NCBI GenBank assembly: GCA_020201235.1
Contig: JAIVHD010000258.1
Span: 1 to 7,712 of the forward strand
DNA: 7,712 nucleotides
From: Lysobacteraceae bacterium
GTDB lineage: Bacteria > Pseudomonadota > Gammaproteobacteria > Xanthomonadales > Wenzhouxiangellaceae
Reading direction: 5' to 3'
Under the pieces are notes generated by a model. That model was not told the origin of the DNA and did no database searches. It saw only the letters and a list, made by a program, of their open reading frames with translations. Below, piece after piece: positions 1-5,828 of this stretch; the first letter of the stretch is position 1, and each line of letters starts with the position of its first letter. The translations under genes were made by a program, and so were the position numbers.

Positions 1-1
1 G

Positions 2-376
2 AACGATGCTGTCAACCCAAAGGGAGACACGGCCAAGGGCTTCGGCAACGTGCCTTTCGCCCGCGATGAATTCGTCGCTCCAGAAATCAACGCCTACTTC
101 AATCTCGATCTGGCACAGTTTCGCGGCTACGGCTTTTCGCAATCGGCGTACGAAATGCTGATCGGCCTCGCGCTCTACAAAATTCGCGCCTTCCTGGAAA
201 CCGGTCTGCGCCTTCGCACCGCTTGTGACCTGGAATACCAGAACATCGATATCAAGCGCCCGAACGACTTCGAATTACCCGAATTGGACGATTTGAAACT
301 GGCGCTGCCTGGCCTCATCAAGGCCGCTAGTGCGGACGCAAATTATGAGCAAACCACCGTTACCTACAGGAAGTAA
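2..376 (+). CDS. csb1: Csb1 (Cas7, type I-G/I-U), C-terminal part
   Basis: The reading frame is already open at the left edge of the window, so this is the last 124 codons of a longer gene; family members are usually about 350 residues. The product is the Cas7-type backbone subunit of the type I-G (I-U) interference complex, which coats the crRNA spacer. The visible part has NVPFARDEFVAPEI followed by AYFNLDLAQFRGYG, a pattern I associate with the C-terminal half of the GSU0053/Csb1 family. The GTG at position 50 is internal and not a start, because the codons upstream read as the same protein (GDTAKGFGN). It ends in TAA three nucleotides before csb2, and the neighbouring Csb2 makes the assignment firm. 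Recognition is from remembered family sequence plus context, not from a search. Confidence 0.88.
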   Translation, partial: NDAVNPKGDTAKGFGNVPFARDEFVAPEINAYFNLDLAQFRGYGFSQSAYEMLIGLALYKIRAFLETGLRLRTACDLEYQNIDIKRPNDFELPELDDLKLALPGLIKAASADANYEQTTVTYRK

Positions 377-379
377 GCC

Positions 380-1717
380 ATGCTCGCGCTGTCCTTCAGC
401 TTTCCCGCCGGACGCTACCACGCAACGCCCTGGGATCGGCATGTTAACGAGGGCGCGGTGGCCTGGCCACCGGAGCCCTGGCGCATTCTGCGGGCGCTGA
501 TCGCCACCTGGCATCACAAGGTCAAACTTTCCGGGAGATACACGCAATCGACGCTGCTCGGTTTAATCGAATCGCTGTCCTTGGAGCTTCCCGAGTACGC
601 GCTCCCGACCGCCAGTCACAGTCATACACGCCACTACATGCCTCAAGCCGCTGCCGGCAAGACCTCGCTCGTCTTCGATGCCTTTATCTCTGTCGACCGG
701 AAAGCGCCACTGACCGTGATCTGGACAGACATCGATTTACCCGACGAGCAGGTCGGCTTGCTGGACGAACTGCTGGCCGCAATAGGCTACTTGGGTCGCG
801 CAGAATCCTGGGTGGAGGCTCGGCGCGTCAGCGAAGTACCAGTGCCCAACTGTAAGCCAGACACCGATGCGCTGGATCGGGAAACCGGCGAACTGAAAGG
901 CGAAACCATCACCCTGGTCGCGCCCTTGCCCAATTGCCAATACCAGTCGCTTCGCGAGCGTTTCCTTAACGACAAAAAGAGTGCAAAGAAGCTGGCCAAG
1001 ACCCTGCCCGACAACCTGCTCGATGCCCTGTCCGTGGACACCGCCGACCTGCGCAAGCAGGGCTGGAATCAACCGCCTGCCGCGCGCAAGGTCAGCTATC
1101 TGCGCCCTGTCGATGCGCTGCGTCCCGTTCGCGTGATTCACAAGGGCAAACGACCGGCGGTCACCAGCGCGCAGTTCATCGTGATCGGCAAGCCACTTCC
1201 GCGCGTAGAAGACAGTTTGCGCATTGGCGAGCTGATGCGTCGGGCGGCCATGGGACAGGCTAAACGCCTATTCGGCGCGGGCCATATTCCCGCTATTTTT
1301 TCGGGCCATGACATGCCCGAAGGCAACCGACACGGTCATGCCTTTTATCTGCCGTGGGACTCCGACGGCGACGGCTGTCTCGATCGCGTTCTGGTACATG
1401 TACCCCTTGGTATCGACGACCAACAACGCCGTGTGCTTGAAAAACTCAACCGCATCTGGAGCCGAGACGGCGGCGAATGGCGCCTGATCCTGGAAAACAT
1501 CGGTGGCCTGGAGGTCGGCCAACCGCTGACCCATCGCGCGACTACGTGGCAATCGGCTACACCGTATCGCTTCCGCAACAAGCGCGGCCTGACCCAACCG
1601 GATACCCACGGCAGCTTCTGGAAGCTGATATTCAACGAACCGATTACCGGACCGCTGGCGCTGGGGTTTGGGTGTCATTATGGTCTGGGGCTGTTCCAGG
1701 AAACTGATAACTCATAG
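380..1717 (+). CDS. csb2: Csb2 (GSU0054), Cas5-Cas6 protein of type I-G/I-U
   Basis: This 445-residue protein is the signature subunit of type I-G systems. It joins a Cas5-like N-terminal half (opening MLALSFSFPAGRYHATPWD, then VAWPPEPWRILRALIATWHH) to a Cas6-like C-terminal half. It is expected to cut the pre-crRNA at the repeat hairpin and cap the crRNA 5' handle in the complex. Visible family signatures are HGHAFYLP at about residues 318-325, followed by the acidic DSDGDGCLDRVLVH stretch, and a glycine-rich RAMP loop GPLALGFGCHYGLGLF at about 424-439 close to the C-terminus. The start ATG has a good AGGAAG ribosome site (368-373), partly inside the end of csb1, so the two genes are an operon. 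The length is close to the family norm and no frame damage is seen. Catalytic residues cannot be assigned with certainty from sequence alone. Confidence 0.92.
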   Translation: MLALSFSFPAGRYHATPWDRHVNEGAVAWPPEPWRILRALIATWHHKVKLSGRYTQSTLLGLIESLSLELPEYALPTASHSHTRHYMPQAAAGKTSLVFDAFISVDRKAPLTVIWTDIDLPDEQVGLLDELLAAIGYLGRAESWVEARRVSEVPVPNCKPDTDALDRETGELKGETITLVAPLPNCQYQSLRERFLNDKKSAKKLAKTLPDNLLDALSVDTADLRKQGWNQPPAARKVSYLRPVDALRPVRVIHKGKRPAVTSAQFIVIGKPLPRVEDSLRIGELMRRAAMGQAKRLFGAGHIPAIFSGHDMPEGNRHGHAFYLPWDSDGDGCLDRVLVHVPLGIDDQQRRVLEKLNRIWSRDGGEWRLILENIGGLEVGQPLTHRATTWQSATPYRFRNKRGLTQPDTHGSFWKLIFNEPITGPLALGFGCHYGLGLFQETDNS

Positions 1718-1743
1718 AAGCCAGTTATGATGAGGAAGGTGCC

Positions 1744-1929
1744 ATGCATCAGGTGCGGTTGAGTGAACAGGGGCAGGTTACGCTGCCCAAGGAAATTCGC
1801 GACCACTATCCCTTCCCGACCTGCCTGGGTACCCCGTTCAAGCGATCCCCATTTTCGACGAGCCGGTGTGCGGAGCGATTGGTTCATCGCTCGTGGTCAA
1901 GGGCGCTCTGCTTCCTAAACGCTGAGTAA
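1744..1929 (+). pseudogene. AbrB/MazE-type antitoxin remnant, truncated
   Basis: A strong ribosome site (GAGGAAGG, 1732-1739) leads into MHQVRLSEQGQVTLPKEIRD, the beginning of a SpoVT-AbrB swapped-hairpin domain like those of MazE/AbrB antitoxins and regulators. After about residue 22 the resemblance stops (HYPFPTCLG...), where an intact family member would continue with a hydrophobic, Gly-Asp containing second strand. The rest of the 61-codon frame looks like noise. From about 1803, frame 3 reads instead as a plausible protein end (IPIFDEPVCGAIGSS, then LVVKGALLPKR, stop at 1923-1925). This suggests that a deletion joined an antitoxin start to the 3' end of an unrelated gene. There is no matching toxin next to it. 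A short functional peptide is possible but unlikely. Confidence 0.6.
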
Positions 1930-1931
1930 CA

Positions 1932-2555
1932 ATGGTCAACCTTTCAAACTATCGCGATGACCCGCTCTATCCGAAGATTGTCCGGGCCGTGGCCTCGATT
2001 CTTGAGCATGAAAAGGTGGTGGTGCCGGTTGAGGTGCTGGTGCGCATGGATTTGCTAGACCGCGACAAGCTTGTCGATTGGCGGCATGGCCGGGTTCCGT
2101 ACCTGGAGCGCGTGATACGCGGCAACCTGACCCGATTGTCGAGACTGCTCAGGATTCTCGGCTTTCACGCGCACGACCTGAATCTCAAGCCGTCCTGGAC
2201 GGACTACCGGCGCTGGGGCAAGGGGCAGAGCCAGGCACTACGTTTCACCAAGACCGGGGAGAAGAAACTTGAACAGGCTTACGCGACGCATTTTGTCTGG
2301 CCCGGAAAGGGACCATTTCGCCCACCGGCAGTAAAGGGCCAGAAAGACGAATTTGTCATTTTGGGCGGTAAACCCGGCTTATTCACCACCCGATCTACTG
2401 CGGCGCCCCCAGGCCCTGCGTCTGCGGCGTTTTGCTCGGTCGCGCATCCTCACCGGACAGGCAAGTACGCCTCCGGTGCGCTCGGTCGCAAAACGCCGCA
2501 GCCACAGAACCTGGAACCGCCTCGCGACGACCGGGTGGTGAATAAGCCGGGGTAA
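1932..2555 (+). CDS. Conserved protein of unknown function with repeat-derived C-terminal tail
   Basis: About 145 residues look like a real, well-conserved soluble protein: MVNLSNYRDDPLYPKIVRAV at the N-terminus, VVVPVEVLVRMDLLD, an arginine-rich DWRHGRVPYLERVIRGNL core, and a C-terminal THFVWPGKGPF. I recall similar small bacterial proteins but know of no assigned function; the basic helical centre would suit nucleic-acid binding, which is only inference. No membrane segment or signal peptide is seen. The start ATG lies 2 nt after the stop of the antitoxin remnant and has no clear ribosome site, so translation may depend on coupling. From codon 147 onward (position about 2369) the frame enters a palindromic repeat. 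The last 60 or so residues (PPGPASAAF..., ending VVNKPG) are therefore repeat-encoded and not part of the ancestral protein. Confidence 0.72.
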   Translation: MVNLSNYRDDPLYPKIVRAVASILEHEKVVVPVEVLVRMDLLDRDKLVDWRHGRVPYLERVIRGNLTRLSRLLRILGFHAHDLNLKPSWTDYRRWGKGQSQALRFTKTGEKKLEQAYATHFVWPGKGPFRPPAVKGQKDEFVILGGKPGLFTTRSTAAPPGPASAAFCSVAHPHRTGKYASGALGRKTPQPQNLEPPRDDRVVNKPG

Positions 2556-2557
2556 AC
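2369..2557. repeat. Quasi-palindromic dispersed repeat, copy 1 (MITE-like)
   Basis: The element has near-identical inverted ends: TAAACCCGGCTTATTCACCA beginning at 2369, and at 2532-2557 its reverse complement with one extra base in the C/G run. Inside, TGCGGCGTTTTGC (2423-2435) pairs perfectly with GCAAAACGCCGCA (2488-2500), and the flanking CCAGG.../...CCTGG parts extend this imperfectly. It has no coding capacity of its own, so it resembles a MITE or a large REP/BIME-type element mobilised in trans. It replaces the natural 3' end of the preceding gene. A second, inverted, diverged copy lies at about 4285-4431. Confidence 0.8.
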
Positions 2558-2603
2558 ACAATTTTGACGCCGGGGGCGAAGGCTTGGCTAAAGTCGAACC
2601 TTG

Positions 2604-2621
2604 AACCCGGATTATTCACCA
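2604..2621. repeat. Solo copy of the repeat-end motif
   Basis: AACCCGGATTATTCACCA repeats the end motif of the palindromic element 47 nt beyond its right end, differing at one position (A for C in GGCTTATT). It has the same orientation as the left end of copy 1. Together with the right end of copy 1 it makes a second inverted pair around 2532-2621, so copy 1 may be nested in a larger or older element. Confidence 0.6.
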
Positions 2622-2677
2622 TTGCATTTCATAGCCGGTAGGCGCGATGTAGCGTAGCCGTTTTTTCAGCAGGCCGG

Positions 2678-3601
2678 ATGAATCTTGATCAAAGCGAGCA
2701 TTCAATGCCCAAATCACCCAACAAGCAAAAAGGCAAAAACAGTCGCAAGCCCGCTGCGCGCAGACGCACGCGTTCGTCGCAAGTGGCGCCGCCTTCATTT
2801 AGCAGCTTGGAAGGCCGCCTTGACTCCATGGGGCCGGTGGAGAGTTCGCGATCCAGACCCGAAGACCTGGCTCAGGAGCTGGTGTATTCTGCTTGGGAAA
2901 CCAATGTGTCCAAAACCCGGGTTGATCGGGCTCGGCGGGCGCTTAAGCTTTGGCCCGACTGCGCCGATGCCTGGGTCATTCTGGCCAACGCGCTCGCCGA
3001 GACGCTTGAGCAGAAGCGCGAATTCTATGCCGCCGGCGTAGCCGCAGGCCAACGCGCACTGGGCGAGGAAGCCTTCACCGAGGACGTTGGACACTTCTGG
3101 GGCATTCTCGAAACCCGGCCCTACATGCGCGCGCGCGCCGGCTTGGCGCGGGTGCTGCAGCAACTGGCGCGGTTGGACGAAGCTGTCGGGCATCTCCGAG
3201 AGTTGCTACGACTCGACCCCCTGGACCACCAGGGCAATCGCTATTTCCTGGTGCATTGGTTTTTGCAAGCCGACCGCGACGACGATGCCATGCAGGTCAT
3301 CAATGAATATTCCGACGACAGCATCGCCGAGTGGGCATACAGCCGGGCGTTGCTGGCCTTTCGCCGACAGGGCCCCACATCCGCCGCGAGCGAGTTGCTC
3401 GATACCGCGCGGATGAAGAATTCATTTGTGCCGGCATACCTGCTGGGTCGGCGGCAAATCCCAAAAGATCTGCCCGATACACTCGGGTTTGGTGACGACC
3501 GCGAAGCTGTCGCCTATGCCGCCGACTACAAGGCAATCTGGAAAAAAACACCCGGAGCACTTGATTGGCTCAAGTCAAACCTTGGGAAGAAAATATCGTG
3601 A
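2678..3601 (+). CDS. TPR-repeat (ST7-like) protein
   Basis: This 307-residue soluble protein has a lysine/arginine-rich, low-complexity N-terminus (about residues 10-35) and then tetratricopeptide-type helix pairs: residues about 70-110 (ARRALKLWPDCADAWVILAN), about 136-200 (DVGHFWGILETRPYMRARAG, then a classic ARLDEAVGHLRELLRLDP unit), and about 200-245. The family also has a fixed C-terminal part (VPAYLLGRR, LGFGDDREAVAYA, TPGALDWL), which is intact here. I recognise it as the bacterial family related to the eukaryotic ST7 TPR protein; its function is not established, and TPRs generally hold protein partners. Two in-frame ATGs, 2678 and 2705, are both possible; neither ribosome site is strong. 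The stop codon overlaps the GTG start of the nuclease gene (GTGA, 3598-3601), so the two proteins are translationally coupled and likely act together. Confidence 0.8.
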   Translation: MNLDQSEHSMPKSPNKQKGKNSRKPAARRRTRSSQVAPPSFSSLEGRLDSMGPVESSRSRPEDLAQELVYSAWETNVSKTRVDRARRALKLWPDCADAWVILANALAETLEQKREFYAAGVAAGQRALGEEAFTEDVGHFWGILETRPYMRARAGLARVLQQLARLDEAVGHLRELLRLDPLDHQGNRYFLVHWFLQADRDDDAMQVINEYSDDSIAEWAYSRALLAFRRQGPTSAASELLDTARMKNSFVPAYLLGRRQIPKDLPDTLGFGDDREAVAYAADYKAIWKKTPGALDWLKSNLGKKIS

Positions 3602-4416
3602 ACGGGCCGGCCCGGCCGCAAATCCAGATCGTTGTCGACGACCGCGAATGCCGCGCAGGCGTGCTATCGACATTGCGCACTGATGATCGTTTTGCGGTGC
3701 AGGTGCAGCGTCTTGCAGTCGGCGATTATCGGGTTGATTCGCGTTTCTTATTCGAGCGCAAGACCTTGTCCGATCTCGTTCACTCGATCATCAGCGGCCG
3801 GTTGTTTCATCAAGCCTTGCGGCTGGTGGAGCAGGACGAGCTCTGGCCCGCACTGATTCTGGAAGGTACAAGCCGGGATTTGGCAACAACGCAGATGTCG
3901 TGGGAGGCAATCCAGGGTGCGCTGGTTCATGTCAATCTGATTCTGGGTTTACCCGTACTGCGCACGCGGAATGCATCCGATACTGTGAACACATTGGCCT
4001 ACGCGGCGCGCCAGCACCGCGCCGTGGTGCGCGGTGGCTTACCGCGCAAGGGCCGGCGACCGCGTGGCAAGCGCGCCCTCCAGCACCATGTCTTGCAGAG
4101 CCTGCCCGGTATCGGTCCTACGCGCGCGGCACGCCTGATTGACCACTTCGGCAACATTCGGTCGGCCATCAGCGCATCGGCCGGGGAATGGGCGCAACTG
4201 GAGGGCATTGGCGAAAACACGGCTGAACGCATCGACTGGACGGTGCGCGAAGTTGTCCCGCCTTATGCGCCACGCTTGCGTTGCGAGGGGTCGCCAGGCC
4301 CTGCGGCTGTAGTGGATCGCGACCGAGTGCACCGCAAGCGTACTCGTCAGTACGTTGAGAATGCCCGAGCGAGCGAAACGCCGCAGACGCAGGGTGGTCT
4401 GGTGGCGCCGCAGTAG
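3598..4416 (+). CDS. XPF/ERCC4-family nuclease with helix-hairpin-helix domain; repeat-derived tail
   Basis: The product is a probable structure-specific DNA endonuclease. Residues about 10-140 form an ERCC4 nuclease domain: IVVDDRE (11-17), the catalytic GDY (42-44) and ERK (53-55) of the GDY-Xn-ERK-X3-D signature, with D59 following. Residues about 166-215 hold two helix-hairpin-helix units (LPGIGPTRAARL and LEGIGENTAERI) that bind DNA, linked to the nuclease by a basic stretch (KGRRPRGKR). There is no helicase domain, unlike Hef/XPF. I chose GTG 3598 because it overlaps the upstream TPR stop by 4 nt and has GGGAAGA about 9 nt ahead; a TTG at 3565 is in frame but lies deep in the upstream gene. 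From about codon 230 the frame runs into the inverted repeat copy, giving an artificial 40-residue tail ending LVAPQ. The catalytic part is complete. Confidence 0.87.
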   Translation: MNGPARPQIQIVVDDRECRAGVLSTLRTDDRFAVQVQRLAVGDYRVDSRFLFERKTLSDLVHSIISGRLFHQALRLVEQDELWPALILEGTSRDLATTQMSWEAIQGALVHVNLILGLPVLRTRNASDTVNTLAYAARQHRAVVRGGLPRKGRRPRGKRALQHHVLQSLPGIGPTRAARLIDHFGNIRSAISASAGEWAQLEGIGENTAERIDWTVREVVPPYAPRLRCEGSPGPAAVVDRDRVHRKRTRQYVENARASETPQTQGGLVAPQ

Positions 4417-4431
4417 GAAGGGTGGTGAATA
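4285..4431. repeat. Quasi-palindromic dispersed repeat, copy 2 (inverted, diverged)
   Basis: Read on the - strand from 4431 this matches copy 1: TATTCACCACCC, then CTACTGCGGCGCC, CCCTGCGTCTGCGGCGTTT, then GCGGTGCACTCGGTCGCG farther in. The inner palindrome is decayed compared with copy 1. The right-hand end motif (GGGTGGTGAATA, 4420-4431) is clear; the left-hand end, inside the nuclease gene, is not convincing. The element provides the last 40 or so codons and the stop codon of the nuclease gene. It is inverted relative to copy 1, so the pair brackets the TPR and nuclease genes. Confidence 0.75.
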
Positions 4432-4457
4432 TGACGGGAATTATGATGGAGATTCGG

Positions 4458-4799
4458 CTACATCATCCCCAGCACCGCTTTGAGCTTCTGCTCGATCACG
4501 GCCATTTCGCTGTCATCCAGATCGCCAAGCGGTCCGTCGCGGAATCGGCCGCTATCCAGGGCCTGAATCTTATCGATCATCACCCAGGAGGATTTTTGCA
4601 GTCGTCGGCGTTGACGGATCTCAACGCGAAGCGGGTCCGCGCCGGCCCAGAGTTGCGAGGTCAATGGGAGCACGATGAGGGTGCCGGCCGTTTCAGCGGT
4701 AAGCCAGTCGGCTTGCACAATCACGCACGGGCGCGCCCTGCCGACCTCCATGCCACGCCATGGCTTGAAGCTCGCGACCCAGATCTCGCCCCGTTGCAT
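4458..4799 (-). CDS. MazF/PemK-family toxin (endoribonuclease)
   Basis: This 113-residue protein has the MazF/PemK layout: MQRGEIWVASF at the N-terminus, RPCVIVQADWL, the hydrophobic strand TLIVLPLTS with the conserved Thr-Ser at about 47-48, SSWVMIDKIQALDSGRF at about 70-86, and a C-terminal helix. Members cut mRNA at short sequences and arrest growth until neutralised by the antitoxin. The start is taken as the ATG at 4799, two nucleotides after the antitoxin stop and just after GTGGGA, which serves as ribosome site within the end of the antitoxin gene; a GTG five codons earlier (4814) is the alternative. It is the second gene of a two-gene operon and runs convergently towards the nuclease gene. 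The sequence appears intact, so it is probably active. Confidence 0.9.
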   Translation of the reverse strand: MQRGEIWVASFKPWRGMEVGRARPCVIVQADWLTAETAGTLIVLPLTSQLWAGADPLRVEIRQRRRLQKSSWVMIDKIQALDSGRFRDGPLGDLDDSEMAVIEQKLKAVLGMM

Positions 4800-4801
4800 T
4801 C

Positions 4802-5104
4802 TCAATCCCACCACTTCTGGTCGGGATCGATTCCGGCGGCACGTTCTTCGCGCTCAATGCTCTCCAGCCAGTCCTCCAGACCTTCTTCAGCGATCTCGCT
4901 CCCCTCGCGTAGGGCTTGCGGATTGGAATACAACACCCGGGCGGCCTGCCGCATTTCCTCGATGATCCGCTCCTTCTGCTTACGTGTCAGATACTCGCCC
5001 ACCGCTTCGCGCACCACATCGGAGCGGTTGCGCTTGGTCAGACGGGCTTCTTCTTCCAGGTCGCGCTCGATCTCGGGCGGCAGACGGACGCTGATATTGG
5101 CCAT
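4802..5104 (-). CDS. Ribbon-helix-helix antitoxin partner of the MazF-like toxin
   Basis: A 100-residue protein with an N-terminal ribbon-helix-helix (CopG/RelB-like) domain: MANISVRLPPEIERDLEEEA forms the strand and first helix, and RNRSDVVREAVGEYLTRKQ the second. The C-terminal half is acidic and helical (EIAEEGLEDWLESIEREE, ending DQKWWD) and would bind and block the toxin. Type II antitoxins of this kind also repress their own operon as a DNA-bound dimer. The gene precedes the toxin by 2 nt, so it is translated first, the usual order. No clear Shine-Dalgarno site lies before the ATG at 5104. Its promoter must lie in the 126-132 nt space shared with the divergent cas4 remnant. Confidence 0.9.
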   Translation of the reverse strand: MANISVRLPPEIERDLEEEARLTKRNRSDVVREAVGEYLTRKQKERIIEEMRQAARVLYSNPQALREGSEIAEEGLEDWLESIEREERAAGIDPDQKWWD

Positions 5105-5220
5105 CGGTATTGCAGAATGTGTTGCGAAATGTACACATACTGTATTACAAGCGCGAATGAATTGCAGGTGTCGTAATCGGGATGGCGGGCGAGGCGCAAA
5201 TTCCCGGGCCGAATTTCCAA
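5105..5220. promoter_or_regulatory. Divergent intergenic region: toxin-antitoxin promoter/operator and upstream region of the cas4 remnant
   Basis: This AT-richer spacer separates the leftward toxin-antitoxin operon from the rightward cas4-cas2 genes. On the - strand it reads TTGTAATACAGTATG then TGTACATTTCGCAACACA, with short inverted arms (ATAC-A-GTAT; TGTGT...ACACA) and CTGCAAT occurring twice, at its two ends. These are candidate operator half-sites for the ribbon-helix-helix antitoxin. I could not fit a convincing pair of -35 and -10 boxes at 17 nt spacing on either strand, so exact promoters are not called. Confidence 0.35.
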
Positions 5221-5236
5221 ATGGAGGTAGATGGCG

Positions 5237-5698
5237 ATGACTGAATCAGGAACCGGGCCGCAAGGCACTCAAAGCGAACTTCCACTGCCGTTTCCGGAGC
5301 TTTCCGGCGATCTGCCGCTGCTGCCGGTGCGCATGGTCAACGAATATGAATATTGCCCGAGACTGGCCTATCTTGAATGGGTGCAGGGCGAATGGGCCGA
5401 TTCCGGCGATACCGTGCACGGCCGCTGGGTGCACCGGAAAGTCGACCAGCCCGGCGGCAAGCTGGCCGAGCCGCAAAGCGGCAACAAGACCGCTGATGCT
5501 TCCGGTGACACGCCCGACAGCGAAGACGACGAGCATGGAACGGGAACACCTCTACATCGTCGCCTACGACATCAGCGACGCCAAGCGCTGGCGTCAGGTC
5601 TTCCGCATCATGAAAGGCTACGGCGAATGGCTGCAACTATCCATCTTCCAGTGCCGACTGAACCGTGCCCGCCATGCAGAACTCATCGCCATGCTTGA
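5237..5698 (+). pseudogene. cas4-cas1: Truncated cas4-cas1 fusion gene (N-terminal Cas4 fragment only)
   Basis: In type I-G systems Cas4 is fused to Cas1; Cas4 trims and orients prespacers and Cas1 integrates them. Here the beginning is typical: [20 protein letters not shown] with the first iron-sulfur cysteine, [20 protein letters not shown], then HRKVDQPGG. The family resemblance ends at about codon 100 (position about 5534). The Cas4 nuclease motifs, the three C-terminal cysteines and the entire Cas1 are missing. The remaining codons to 5698 are the cas2 gene read in another frame. A textbook GGAGGT site (5223-5228) sits 8 nt before the ATG at 5237, preferred over the ATG at 5231, which is too close. 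Expression signals are therefore intact although the protein is dead, pointing to a recent internal deletion. An assembly error is the main alternative. Confidence 0.85.
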
Positions 5699-5828
5699 TG
5701 AAATCATCAGCAACAAACAAGACCATCTGGTGATCATCGACGTCGGCGTGGCCGACAATGTAGACCCAAAAGTCACCAGCCTCGGCAAAGCCTACAAAAC
5801 TGTACAACGCGGCCCGATCATCGTATAG
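5535..5828 (+). CDS. cas2: Cas2
   Basis: A complete 97-residue Cas2, the small dimeric protein that bridges two Cas1 dimers in the spacer-integration complex. Visible features are the first ferredoxin-fold strand YIVAYDISD with the conserved aspartate, [20 protein letters not shown], the QCRL element, an acidic-helix segment, and DHLVIIDVG with the C-terminal VQRGPIIV. The start ATG (MEREHLY) lies within the out-of-frame reading of the cas4 remnant, just after the deletion junction; only a weak GACGAG precedes it, so translation may be coupled to or depend on ribosomes reading the remnant. It is followed by the leader and the array, the normal order. Without Cas1 from this locus its product has no local partner. 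Confidence 0.95.
   Translation: MEREHLYIVAYDISDAKRWRQVFRIMKGYGEWLQLSIFQCRLNRARHAELIAMLDEIISNKQDHLVIIDVGVADNVDPKVTSLGKAYKTVQRGPIIV

Noticed and set aside
737..1141. Antisense frames of 60-136 codons opposite csb2
   Set aside because: csb2 is a recognised family throughout this stretch; the - strand frames have no ribosome sites or recognisable motifs and follow from the GC-rich third positions.
3565..3597. TTG at 3565 as start of the ERCC4 nuclease
   Set aside because: The GTG at 3598 has a proper ribosome site and the usual 4-nt overlap with the upstream stop, and it begins just before the first conserved strand of the domain.
4258..4276. Left end motif of repeat copy 2 (CCCGCCTTATGCGCCACGC)
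   Set aside because: It matches the end motif at only about 15 of 19 positions and lies in the nuclease reading frame (PPYAPRL), so it may be ordinary coding sequence.
5231..5828. A genuine Cas4-Cas2 fusion protein
   Set aside because: The cas4 fragment and cas2 are in different frames, and cas2 has its own ATG at 5535, so no single protein is made.
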